Under the pieces are notes generated by a model. That model did not search any database, was not told the DNA's origin, and was given only the letters and a program-made list of their open reading frames with translations. A stretch of DNA of 41,480 nt from Sphingomonas sp. S-NIH.Pt15_0812 (GTDB lineage: Bacteria > Pseudomonadota > Alphaproteobacteria > Sphingomonadales > Sphingomonadaceae), in assembly GCF_003951315.1 (NCBI RefSeq), contig NZ_QLJH01000030.1, forward strand, positions 1-41,480, in the 5' to 3' direction. The position numbers and the translations under genes were made by a program. The stretch's first letter is position 1, and each line of letters begins with the position of its first letter. Below are positions 34,927 to 41,480 of this stretch, piece after piece.

Positions 34927-35817
34927 TCACGCGTGCGCATGGCACTTCGCAGCTTCGACTAAAGCGTCGATGAAAACTCGAACCTTCGCTGATAATGCTC
35001 GATGGTTTGGATAGAGCGCATGAATGGCGACCTCGTGGGTGCGCCCGTTAGGCCATAACCTGACCAGTCGGCCCTCCTCGATAGGAGCTTTAACGAGAAA
35101 GTCTGGAAGCCGTGCGATGCCGCAGCCGCCAAGAACCGCAGGCAGGATCGCTGCGGCGTCAGAGATGATGGCGTGCGGGCAGAATTCGGCGATGCCCGCT
35201 GGCCCAGCTGTGCCGTCGTAATAGGCCACTGGGCGATCCGCATAGTCGAGCAGTGTATGGGTATGGAGATCGGCGGCGCGAAGCGGCGTGCCGCGAACTG
35301 CGAGATAGTCAGGGCTCGCACATAGCCACGTCTGCGATGTCAGGAGGTGCTTTGCGATCAGATCGCTATCGGCCAGCGGGCCGACCCGGACAACCATGTC
35401 CACGAGCTCGGCCGGCATGTCGATAATGCGATCCTCGATCTTGAGCACCACCCGCACTTGCGGAAAGGCCGCCATGAAGCGGGGCAGCATCGGTGCGACC
35501 AGTGCGCTTGCGATCGTGAACGGCAGACTGACCCGCAACGTGCCGCTCGGCACGGCGGCAAGACCTTCAAGCGCTGCCCCTGCCTCGTCGACATCGGCGA
35601 GAATGCGAAGGGCATGCGGCCGAAACAGGGTGCCAGCGTCGGTCAGCCGCATATGCCGGGTCGAGCGATCGAGCAGGACGGCGCCGACCTGCTGCTCAAG
35701 CCGCGCCAGCGCGCGACTGACGCCTGATTTCGGCAATCCCAGCATCCTCGCCGCGGCCGACACGCTCATCAGGTCGGTGATGTGCACGAAGGCACGTAGG
35801 TCAGCAAGGTCCATCAT
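34927..35817 (-). CDS. LysR-family transcriptional regulator
   Basis: A 296-residue protein with an N-terminal winged helix-turn-helix (MMDLADLRAFVHI, then SVSAAARMLGLPKSGVSRALARLE) and a C-terminal substrate-binding domain (from about residue 90: GTLRVSLPFTIAS). It belongs to the group of LysR regulators that often control divergent oxidoreductase or hydrolase genes. The start may be ATG 35817 or 35814. It is divergent from the epoxide hydrolase gene, with a T-N11-A palindrome next to its start codon, so it probably controls itself and the epoxide hydrolase/quinone reductase pair. The inducer is unknown. Confidence 0.92.
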   Translation of the reverse strand: MMDLADLRAFVHITDLMSVSAAARMLGLPKSGVSRALARLEQQVGAVLLDRSTRHMRLTDAGTLFRPHALRILADVDEAGAALEGLAAVPSGTLRVSLPFTIASALVAPMLPRFMAAFPQVRVVLKIEDRIIDMPAELVDMVVRVGPLADSDLIAKHLLTSQTWLCASPDYLAVRGTPLRAADLHTHTLLDYADRPVAYYDGTAGPAGIAEFCPHAIISDAAAILPAVLGGCGIARLPDFLVKAPIEEGRLVRLWPNGRTHEVAIHALYPNHRALSAKVRVFIDALVEAAKCHAHA

Positions 35818-35836
35818 TGTTGCACCATATGCAACA
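35818..35836. promoter_or_regulatory. LysR-type T-N11-A operator
   Basis: TGTTGCACCATATGCAACA is an inverted repeat (TTGCA/TGCAA arms, 5-base centre) containing the T-N11-A pattern of LysR binding sites. It touches the regulator's start codon and lies about 75 bases before the divergent epoxide hydrolase start. Confidence 0.6.
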
Positions 35837-35908
35837 CCTGTCGCGGATAGGCCACCTAATCAGGCCATTGCACAACGACTATCCTTTCCCGACACGAAAG
35901 GATGCAAC

Positions 35909-37087
35909 ATGAGCACCACGATCAATCAGACCCAGCCCGATGCGGTGACGGCATTCCCGATCCACATACCCGACGCCGGCCTGAGTGACCTTGCCGACCG
36001 CCTCGAGCGTGTGCGCTGGCCCGATCCCGGCACGACCACGGATGGGCGTCAGGGGCCTGCTTTGCCGATGATCCGGCGATTGATCGAGCGCTGGCTGAAC
36101 GGCTATGACTGGCGTGCCACGGAGGCCATGCTCAACGGTTGGGGCAGCAGCAGAACCGTCATCGATGGGCTGGGCATCCACTTCCTGCACATCCGGTCGC
36201 CGCACGCGAACGCCACTCCACTGCTGCTGACTCACGGTTGGCCTGGTTCGATCCTCGAGTTCCGCGACCTGATCGCGCCACTCAGCGATCCGTCATCGCA
36301 TGGCGGCAATGCCGCCGACGCCTTTCATCTCGTGATCCCGGCACTCCCGGGCTTCGGCTTTTCGGACAAGCCGAGTGAGCCGGGCTGGGGTGTGGGCCGT
36401 ACTGCCGCGGCATGGGGGCAGTTGATGCAACGGCTGGGCTATGGTGACCGCTGGATGGCGCAGGGCGGTGACTGGGGGACGGCAGTGACGACCGCGCTGG
36501 CCCACATGCGCGCACCCGGTCTCGCCGGCATCCACCTTAACATGGTGCTGTTCCAGCCGACTGCCGAGGAGATGGCCGACGCGACGCCTGACGAGCAGCG
36601 AATGCTCGACGACGCGCAGCGCTACGACCGCGAGTACTCGGGCTATATGAAACTGCAATGCACGCGCCCGCAGTCGATCGCGTTTGCACTGGCCGACTCT
36701 CCGGTAGGTCTGGCGAGCTGGATCTACGCGCTTTTCCAGGACGTATCCGACAGCGATGGTCAGCCCGAGCGCGTGATCCCGCTCGACCATCTCATCGACG
36801 ACGTGATGCTTTACTGGCTACCAAACTCCGGGCCGAGTTCGGCACGCTTCTACTGGGAGGCCGCCCAGGAGATGGCGCAAGGGATGCCGCACGATCCAAT
36901 CCCGTTGCCGGCCGGCGTGAGCATGTTTCCAGGCGAGCAGGTTCGGCTCTCGCGGCGCTGGGCTGAAACGCGCTTCGCGGACCTACGCTTCTTCGCCGAG
37001 GCGGACAGGGGCGGACATTTCGCGGCCATGGAGAACGCACAGACACTGGTCGAGCATATCCGGTCGACCTTCCGCACAATCCGGTAA
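35909..37087 (+). CDS. Epoxide hydrolase, alpha/beta hydrolase with EHN domain
   Basis: A 392-residue protein of microsomal/juvenile-hormone-type epoxide hydrolase layout. The N-terminal EHN domain (FPIHIPDAGLSDLADRLERV...W) is followed by the alpha/beta hydrolase core. It has the oxyanion motif HGWPGS, the nucleophile Asp in QGGDWG (about residue 194) and the catalytic His in GGHFAAME near the C terminus. Such enzymes open epoxides to diols through an alkyl-enzyme ester. The start ATG 35909 has GAAAGGA upstream; the frame is open further upstream but that part overlaps the LysR gene. It forms a probable operon with the quinone reductase 15 bases downstream. Confidence 0.9.
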   Translation: MSTTINQTQPDAVTAFPIHIPDAGLSDLADRLERVRWPDPGTTTDGRQGPALPMIRRLIERWLNGYDWRATEAMLNGWGSSRTVIDGLGIHFLHIRSPHANATPLLLTHGWPGSILEFRDLIAPLSDPSSHGGNAADAFHLVIPALPGFGFSDKPSEPGWGVGRTAAAWGQLMQRLGYGDRWMAQGGDWGTAVTTALAHMRAPGLAGIHLNMVLFQPTAEEMADATPDEQRMLDDAQRYDREYSGYMKLQCTRPQSIAFALADSPVGLASWIYALFQDVSDSDGQPERVIPLDHLIDDVMLYWLPNSGPSSARFYWEAAQEMAQGMPHDPIPLPAGVSMFPGEQVRLSRRWAETRFADLRFFAEADRGGHFAAMENAQTLVEHIRSTFRTIR

Positions 37088-37102
37088 ACGGGAGTAGTAG
37101 CA

Positions 37103-37681
37103 ATGCACATCCTCGTCGTCATGGCGCATCCTGCCGGCCCGTCGCTGACCCGCTCCGTTGCTTCCGCAATCCTCGATGCGGGAACAGCGCTCGGACACAC
37201 CGTCGAACTTGTCGATCTGGTGGCGGAAGAGTTCGATCCGGTCTTCGGGCCTGCGGACCATGCAGCGTTCACCGCAACTGACCCGACCCCGCCAGATGTG
37301 CGCCGAGAGCAGCAACGGATCGACAGAGCGGATCATCTCGTCCTGGTTCACCCGGTCTACTGGTGGTCAATGCCGGCGGTGCTCAAGGGCTGGATCGATC
37401 GTGTGTTCGTGTCCGGGTGGGCATTCGAGGAAGATGCCGATGGAGGTATCGTCAAGAAACTTGGACGTTTGAACGTCCATCTCATCGCGCTGACAGGCGC
37501 CAGCGCCGCGACCTATGCCAGGCACGGATATCGCGATGCAATGCGCGCGCAGATCGATCATGGCATCTTCGACTTCTGCGGCGCGCCGGTCGTGACTTCC
37601 GAACTCGTCGATGGTCAACAGGAAGATCTTGCCTCGATGCCATCGAGGATTGCCAGCCTTGTTGGTTGCCGCCTGGCGTGA
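37103..37681 (+). CDS. NAD(P)H dehydrogenase (quinone), flavodoxin-fold
   Basis: A 192-residue flavoprotein of the NQO1/KefF/MdaB-like family. It starts HILVVMAHPAGPSLTRSVA, the FMN/FAD phosphate loop, and has the conserved HPVYWWSMPAVLKGWIDRVF segment at the dimer interface and isoalloxazine site. It reduces quinones or electrophiles by two electrons, avoiding radicals. A GGGAGTAG ribosome site precedes ATG 37103, 15 bases after the epoxide hydrolase. The pair and the LysR gene look like a self-contained detoxification unit. Substrate unknown. Confidence 0.9.
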   Translation: MHILVVMAHPAGPSLTRSVASAILDAGTALGHTVELVDLVAEEFDPVFGPADHAAFTATDPTPPDVRREQQRIDRADHLVLVHPVYWWSMPAVLKGWIDRVFVSGWAFEEDADGGIVKKLGRLNVHLIALTGASAATYARHGYRDAMRAQIDHGIFDFCGAPVVTSELVDGQQEDLASMPSRIASLVGCRLA

Positions 37682-37841
37682 CGGGCAATCCAGCCGCGCT
37701 GCCTGAGGATCCAAAGCCGGATATTTACGCCCCCTTCTCCACCTCCCTACTTCGGCCGTCCGTTAATCTCCGCGTTACGACCGCTTTTGCGCCTGACTTT
37801 GCGTTTTCGAATGTCGTGATGTGGTGGGGTCGTGGTGCCGT

Positions 37842-38200
37842 GTCCCCGATCTCGCCGCCCTCGAGCGAGTCCGCCAGCACCGCGAGGTGGGCAACGCCCT
37901 CGGGCGCTACCCAGCCATACTCGGCCAGGTGCCCGCGGATCGCGTTGCCGATCTGGATGCGCTGCTTCACCGCCAGGTTGCGCGTGCGGAACACCAGTGC
38001 TGCCGCCCGCTGTTCCTGCTCTTCACCGCCACGAACCGCATGCTCGGCCGCTGCGCCGCCTCGCAGATCGCCTCGGCATCCACCGCATCGTTCTTGTGCC
38101 GCTTCACGAATGGCTTCACGTCCGCCGGCGGGATCAGCCGAACCTCATGCCCTATTGCCCGCAACTCGCGCGCCCAGTGATGCGCACCGCCGCACGCCTC
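37842..38200 (-). pseudogene. IS110-family transposase fragment with frameshift
   Basis: The fragment reads LEACGGAHHWARELRAIGHEV, then DVKPFVKRHKNDAVDAEAIC, typical of the IS110 RuvC-like DEDD domain. A frameshift near 38000 follows, and the next frame continues FRTRNLAVKQRIQIGNAIRGHLAEYGW to EGGEIGD near 37845, where similarity ends. About the first 45 residues and the C-terminal half with the catalytic serine are missing. The fragment's upstream border coincides with the left end of the 836-bp IS5-family element, and the other side of that element does not continue the gene, so sequence has been lost. Confidence 0.8.
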
Positions 38201-38202
38201 TA

Positions 38203-39038
38203 GGGTCAGGATCCATTAATCTGAGCGTCGCGATCTGATTCAGGCTCCGCAAGGAGACTGGGATAAGCGACCTGTTTTGGCTGACGGATGAGCAGATGGA
38301 ACGCCTGCGGCCGTTCTTTCCCAAAAGCCACGGCAAGCCACGAGTCGATGATCGACGGGTGCTGAGCGGTATCGTCTTCGTCAACCGCAACGGGCTCCGC
38401 TGGCGCGACGCGCCCAGCGCCTACGGTCCGCACAAGACGCTCTACAACCGGTGGAAGCGCTGGGGCGAGGCCGGTGTGTTCACGCGAATGATGGAAGGTC
38501 TGGCTGCAGCCGGTGCCGAGCCGCAGACGGTCATGATCGACGCGACCTACCTGAAGGCGCACCGCACGGCATCGAGCCTGCGAGTTAAAAAGGGGATCTC
38601 GGCTGCCTTATGGGGCGCTACCTATGGCGGCATGAACACCAAGCTCTATGCCGTCGCCGACGCGAACGGGCGCCCCCTGAACTTCTTCATGACCGCTGGC
38701 CAAGTCAGCAATTACACTGGCGCGGCAGCGCTGCTCGATGATATGCCCAAGGCGCAGTGGCTGCTCGGCGACTGCGGCTACGACGCCGATTGGTTCAGGG
38801 ACGCTCTTCAGGCCAAAGGCATCCAGCCCTGCATCCCGGGCCGCAGGTCGCACAACGAGCCGGTCCGGTACGACAAACGCCGCTACCAGCGTCGCAGTCG
38901 TATCGAAATAATGTTCGGCCGCCTCAAGGACTGGCGCCGCGTCGCCACCCGTTACGACCGCTGGCCCACCGTCTTCTTCTCCACCATTGCCCTCGCTGCC
39001 ACCGTCATCTTCTGGCTGTAATCAACGAGTCCTGACCC
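38203..39038 (+). mobile_element. IS5-family insertion sequence, 836 bp
   Basis: The ends GGGTCAGGA (38203-38211) and TCCTGACCC (39030-39038) are perfect inverted repeats. Further matches continue inward (ATTAAT/ATTA). TA is found at each border (38201-38202 and 39039-39040), consistent with the short TA target duplication of this IS5 subgroup. One transposase gene fills the element. Confidence 0.85.
38296..39021 (+). CDS. IS5-family transposase, usual start codon apparently lost
   Basis: From ATG 38296 the protein has 241 residues. The DDE triad is intact: Asp in VMIDATYLKAHR, Asp in LLGDCGYDADW and Glu in RSRIEIMFGRLKDWRR. In frame upstream, the codons at 38263-38295 still read ISDLFWLTDEQ, the normal N terminus of this family, preceded by AAGGAG at the right distance. 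The codon where ATG is expected (38263-38265) is ATA. Thus either translation begins weakly at ATA, or it begins at the internal ATG and lacks 11 residues. Low activity is likely. Confidence 0.85.
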   Translation: MERLRPFFPKSHGKPRVDDRRVLSGIVFVNRNGLRWRDAPSAYGPHKTLYNRWKRWGEAGVFTRMMEGLAAAGAEPQTVMIDATYLKAHRTASSLRVKKGISAALWGATYGGMNTKLYAVADANGRPLNFFMTAGQVSNYTGAAALLDDMPKAQWLLGDCGYDADWFRDALQAKGIQPCIPGRRSHNEPVRYDKRRYQRRSRIEIMFGRLKDWRRVATRYDRWPTVFFSTIALAATVIFWL

Positions 39039-39093
39039 TATCGGAACGACAATGTTCCTGTCCAAAATCGTTGGACTGTCACGCGCGATTGGT

Positions 39094-39098
39094 GCGCC
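39094..39098. repeat. Target-site duplication of the IS3-family element, left copy
   Basis: GCGCC directly before the left inverted repeat; the second copy lies at 40404-40408. Confidence 0.8.
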
Positions 39099-39110
39099 TG
39101 TTGTTGCCCC

Positions 39111-39953
39111 CTAAATGCCTGACGGGGCCTCGCGGGTTTGGTTGATGTACTCGCGGGGGGAGCGGTAGCCCAGCGCTTTGTGTGGGTGGACCTCGTTGTA
39201 GTGCTCCAGCCAAGCGGGCAACTGCTTGATGACGGTGCGTGCGTCCGGCGTCGGGTTCACGCGGACATAGTCGCGCTTGAGGGTGCGGACGAAGGCCTCT
39301 GCCATGCCGTTCGACTGCGGGCTGCTGACCGGAGTGGTGCGCGGAACGAGGCCGATGTGGCGCGCGAAGCGTCTGGTATCGCCAGCAATATAGGGACTGC
39401 CGTTGTCGGTGAGCCACTCGATCGGTTCGGCCAGGCGGTTCACGGGTCCGAAGCGGTGCTCGACGGTGGCGACCATCAGATCACGGACGTCCTCGGCGGT
39501 GATGCCGCCGGTGGTGGCGACGTGCCCCATGGCTTCCCGGTCGCAACAGTCGAGCGCGAAGGCGACACGCACCTTCTCGCCATTGTCGCAGCCGATCTCC
39601 AGTGCGTCGGAGCACCAGCGGGTGTTGCGCCGATCGACAGCGACACGGCCGTCGTGGCGCCGTTCCTCGCCCTTGCCGCCATGGGGCTGGAGCAGCAGGT
39701 CGTGAACCTTCATCACGCGGTATACCCGCTTTGGATTGGGCGCTGCGCGCCCAGTCCGCTGGGCCCGACGGCGCAGCAGGGCATGCACGCGGCGATAGCC
39801 GTAGGTCGGCAGATCAGCGACGAGTGCGCGGATCTCGGCGACCAGTTCGGCATCGGGCAGCGGGGGTCGCCCCCGCTGCCTGGGCGGCGGTCGGTTGCGC
39901 ATCGCGGACAGGTGCTGGCGGCTGATGCCGAGGGTGTCGGCGACCGCGGTCAC
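39111..39953 (-). CDS. IS3-family (IS2 group) transposase OrfB
   Basis: The DDE integrase-type part of the transposase. HTH_21-like and rve core segments are LPTYGYRRVHALLRRRAQ, NTRWCSDALEIGCDNGEK (first Asp), EWLTDNGSPYIAGDTRRFAR (second Asp) and SNGMAEAFVRTLKRDY (Glu), closely following IS2 OrfB. The C terminus (HKALGYRSPREYINQ) is complete. The frame overlaps the orfA stop and is open upstream to the A7 run at 39992-39998, so the functional enzyme is probably an OrfAB fusion made by -1 frameshifting. The GTG at 39953 would be the start for free OrfB. Confidence 0.92.
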   Translation of the reverse strand: MTAVADTLGISRQHLSAMRNRPPPRQRGRPPLPDAELVAEIRALVADLPTYGYRRVHALLRRRAQRTGRAAPNPKRVYRVMKVHDLLLQPHGGKGEERRHDGRVAVDRRNTRWCSDALEIGCDNGEKVRVAFALDCCDREAMGHVATTGGITAEDVRDLMVATVEHRFGPVNRLAEPIEWLTDNGSPYIAGDTRRFARHIGLVPRTTPVSSPQSNGMAEAFVRTLKRDYVRVNPTPDARTVIKQLPAWLEHYNEVHPHKALGYRSPREYINQTREAPSGI

Positions 39954-40351
39954 CGACCGTCCCCCGGCAACGATGTCGAGCGCAACAGCAGTTTTTTTGG
40001 GCCTGTGGCCCGGGACACGGCCTCGCGCAGGATCTCCGCTTCCATGATCTTCTTGCCCAGCAGGCGCTGCAGCTCGCTCACCTGCGCCTGTAACGCCCGG
40101 TACTCGGACGCGGGCACCACCTCCTCGCCAGCGCCGGCCGCGGTCAGCGCACCCTGCGCCATCAGCCTGCGCCAGGTGAACAGCTGCCCAGCGCCGATGC
40201 CGTGCCGGCGCGCCACCAGCGACACGCTCATGCCCGGCAGGTACGTCTCCTCGACGATCCGGACTTTCTCCTCCGGGGTCCAGCGCCTCCGGCGCTGGAC
40301 CCCGGAGAGGACCTCACCGTCATTGTAACGCCTGGTCGTATGCTCAGTCAT
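39950..40351 (-). CDS. IS3-family (IS2 group) transposase OrfA
   Basis: A 133-residue DNA-binding protein of the IS2 type. The helix-turn-helix is WTPEEKVRIVEETYLPGMSV, then SLVARRHGIGAGQLFTWRR; the leucine-zipper part is YRALQAQVSELQRLLGKKIMEAEILREAV, with the conserved GEEVVPASE segment before it. It binds the IS ends and represses or cooperates with OrfAB. ATG 40351 is preferred because GGAG lies 8 bases upstream; GTG 40360 is an alternative. The stop overlaps the orfB frame. Confidence 0.9.
   Translation of the reverse strand: MTEHTTRRYNDGEVLSGVQRRRRWTPEEKVRIVEETYLPGMSVSLVARRHGIGAGQLFTWRRLMAQGALTAAGAGEEVVPASEYRALQAQVSELQRLLGKKIMEAEILREAVSRATGPKKLLLRSTSLPGDGR
39992..39998 (-). promoter_or_regulatory. 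Slippery A7 site for programmed -1 frameshifting in the IS3-family element
   Basis: Seven A residues on the coding strand lie at the end of orfA. The orfB frame is -1 relative to orfA and open from this run onward (giving KKTAVALDIVAGG before the orfB core), as in other IS3-family elements. Confidence 0.75.
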
Positions 40352-40403
40352 ATGCCTCACTCCAAGAGCGAGGCCCTGTCAGGTCATTTAGGGGGCCATC
40401 TCA

Positions 40404-40408
40404 GCGCC
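40404..40408. repeat. Target-site duplication of the IS3-family element, right copy
   Basis: GCGCC directly after the right inverted repeat; identical to 39094-39098. Confidence 0.8.
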
Positions 40409-40614
40409 CGTACGTGAGAGGCAAGCGCCACCGATGGCGTCCAGCAAATAGCTTTAGTCTCACGGGGCTGGCATTCCCAGGCATAGTCTGCGTACATCCT
40501 ACACCACGCTGCAGCTTGGCTCCGTCTGCTCGGTAAGGCGCTTAGTTCGATGAGTTCTATGCCAGCGCTGCTTTGGGACATCAAGCAACGCCGAGCAGCA
40601 ACGGAGAAGCGATA

Positions 40615-40980
40615 ATGCTTTACACCTTCTCGTTTCTAATCGCGGGCGCTGCGCTCACGATGTCAGCACCTACCGCTTCGGCGCAAGGGCGCTACTCTGC
40701 TGCGTTGCGCACGATCTTGACCAGAACGGCTAGCGGTACATGCCCTGCGGATATGATGCAGGCAAAATTGCTCAAGGCATGTAGGCAGCAGATCGCAAAG
40801 TCGGGTCCGCCACTAGCATCGAAGGGCACAATCAAGGCATTGAACTTCATCAAAACAACCCACACGTTCGGCCGAACGGAGTTCTACAAGGTATTCTTCA
40901 CAAAGGGCAATCCCGAAATCTGGCAGATTGGTGGCTTGGAAAGGGGTAAGTTCGCTGAGCTTTATACAGACGACGAGTGA
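40615..40980 (+). CDS. Small secreted protein of unknown function
   Basis: A 121-residue protein. The start ATG 40615 has a GGAGAAGCGATA ribosome site and is followed by a signal peptide (LYTFSFLIAGAALTMSAPTASA, cleavage near ASA-Q). The mature part is basic, contains two cysteines (SGTCPADMM and LKACRQQ) that could form a disulphide, and ends in a mixed alpha/beta segment (FYKVFFTKGNPEIWQIGGL). No family was recognised. It follows the IS3-family element and precedes an IS630-family end. Codon use is less GC-biased than the capsule operon. Confidence 0.65.
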   Translation: MLYTFSFLIAGAALTMSAPTASAQGRYSAALRTILTRTASGTCPADMMQAKLLKACRQQIAKSGPPLASKGTIKALNFIKTTHTFGRTEFYKVFFTKGNPEIWQIGGLERGKFAELYTDDE

Positions 40981-41182
40981 CGAGGGCTGCCATTAGGTCG
41001 CAGGCATTCTGCAATATTTTTTGCCGTCTGCTCAGACGTAAACGGCATATGATATCTGCTCTATTTTTCAATTGGACGTCTTGCTTTTTGGGGCGGGAAG
41101 GCAAAGAGATTGTCAAAGTATGGCTCAAGATGGCGGCAATGCTTTGCCCATCTTCAAGGACCGCGATGAAGTCAGACGTTAG
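40981..41182. other. Non-coding stretch
   Basis: About 200 bases, AT-richer than average. The open frames on either strand lack ribosome sites and family similarity. Confidence 0.4.
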
Positions 41183-41353
41183 TTAAAGAGCATAGCGTCG
41201 GCAGTGATCGAGGTCGCCAGCCTCATGGCTGCCAGCGAGCGACACCATGCTTTCCCATAGCCAGGAAGGCGTATCGATGCCGCCGCGACGATCGGCCTCC
41301 TGGACCGCTGCCCAATCAGTTCGGGTGAACGAACGTTCAGTTACGAGGACTGT
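41183..41353 (-). pseudogene. Possible 3' end of a gene cut off by the IS630-family element
   Basis: A minus-strand frame ends at TAA 41183-41185 and is open up to the IS border. The 57 codons (TVLVTERSFTRTDWAA..., ending DHCRRYAL) have a coding-like third-position pattern. Beyond 41353 the frame enters IS sequence. No family was recognised, so this is only a candidate remnant. Confidence 0.3.
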
Positions 41354-41480
41354 TCTAGAGCGGGATGACGTGGGGCTGAATCGATGGGGATTTCCATGGA
41401 GGCGCTGATCTGATTCAAGGGCAGGCTGGCGGAGGAGGCCGGTCTGCATGGCGAAGCCGTATTCGATGGACTTGCGCGAC
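41353..41480 (+). mobile_element. IS630-family insertion sequence, left end (runs off the window)
   Basis: The end starts at CTAG followed by AGCGGGATGACGTGGGGCTG, an IS630-type inverted-repeat end with a TA target, 95 bases before the transposase start codon. The other end is outside the window. A second copy of the first 18 bases lies at 29474-29491. Confidence 0.65.
41448..41480 (+). CDS. IS630-family transposase, N-terminal 11 codons only
   Basis: ATG 41448 is preceded by GGAGGAGGCC and encodes MAKPYSMDLRD, the conserved N terminus of IS630-family transposases in sphingomonads and relatives. The helix-turn-helix and DDE domain would follow beyond the window end. Confidence 0.75.
   Translation, partial: MAKPYSMDLRD

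Larger units (their letters stand above)
39099..40403 (-). mobile_element. IS3-family (IS2-like) insertion sequence, complete, 1305 bp
   Basis: The element begins TG and ends CA. Its terminal inverted repeats share GCCCCCTAAATG and CCTGAC and GGGCCTCG blocks. It is flanked by a 5-bp direct repeat GCGCC (39094-39098 and 40404-40408), a typical IS3-family target duplication. Two overlapping transposase frames fill it. The perfect duplication implies a recent, unrearranged insertion. Confidence 0.92.

Noticed and set aside
1..41480. CRISPR arrays, tRNA or rRNA genes
   Set aside because: No regularly spaced repeats and no tRNA-like clover-leaf or rRNA segments were noticed in the window.

Overview
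The window is GC-rich, densely coded bacterial chromosome with many 1-4 base stop/start overlaps. It carries TonB-dependent receptors, an ABC-type capsule export set, LacI-type glycan control, general-stress membrane proteins, a PEP-CTERM protein and GSP-17M-like and GlsB-like proteins. Together these suggest an alphaproteobacterium of the order Sphingomonadales, probably Sphingomonas or a close relative. This is inferred from gene style and content; there is no rRNA or tRNA in the window.

Layout. (1) 1-1275: the end of a TonB-dependent receptor. (2) 1425-10773: one tightly packed plus-strand operon for a surface polysaccharide. It has three GT4-like glycosyltransferases, KpsE-, KpsM- and KpsT-like export proteins, a Wza/KpsD-like lipoprotein and a CDP-alcohol phosphotransferase. 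The KpsT-like ATPase has a TPR-like C-terminal half of about 240 residues. (3) 11047-14643: a zinc alcohol/formaldehyde dehydrogenase and a molybdopterin subunit of the xanthine dehydrogenase family without partner subunits, then a small lipoprotein. (4) 15270-21257, minus strand: a four-gene signalling operon of hybrid kinase with three receiver domains, CheR, CheB and a receiver-kinase, with no chemoreceptor or CheA. (5) 21477-25039: a secreted esterase and a GH9 glycoside hydrolase behind a promoter carrying a LacI-family operator-like palindrome. (6) 25263-28328: three small stress-type proteins and a PAS-PAS-PAS-LuxR regulator.

From about 28.6 kb the window becomes an accessory, insertion-rich region. 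It holds a small ComEA-like helix-hairpin-helix protein, an internally deleted IS5-family element, a frameshifted TonB receptor fragment fused to a frameshifted serine hydrolase fragment, and a lower-GC stretch (31.6-34 kb). That stretch holds an Rmf/CrpP-like small protein, a FeeM-type N-acyl amino acid synthase and a PEP-CTERM GDSL esterase. An intact detoxification block follows (LysR regulator, epoxide hydrolase, quinone reductase). After it come a broken IS110 fragment, an 836-bp IS5-family element whose start codon appears to be ATA, a complete IS3-family (IS2-like) element with a 5-bp target duplication, a small secreted protein, and the 5' end of an IS630-family element running off the window.

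How the parts work together. The polysaccharide operon probably assembles and exports one capsule-like polymer. The signalling operon and the PAS-LuxR regulator flank carbohydrate and stress genes but share no visible control with them. The most unusual items are the KpsT-TPR fusion with its CDP-alcohol phosphotransferase partner, the FeeM/PEP-CTERM neighbourhood, and the CheR/CheB module sandwiched between two hybrid kinases.
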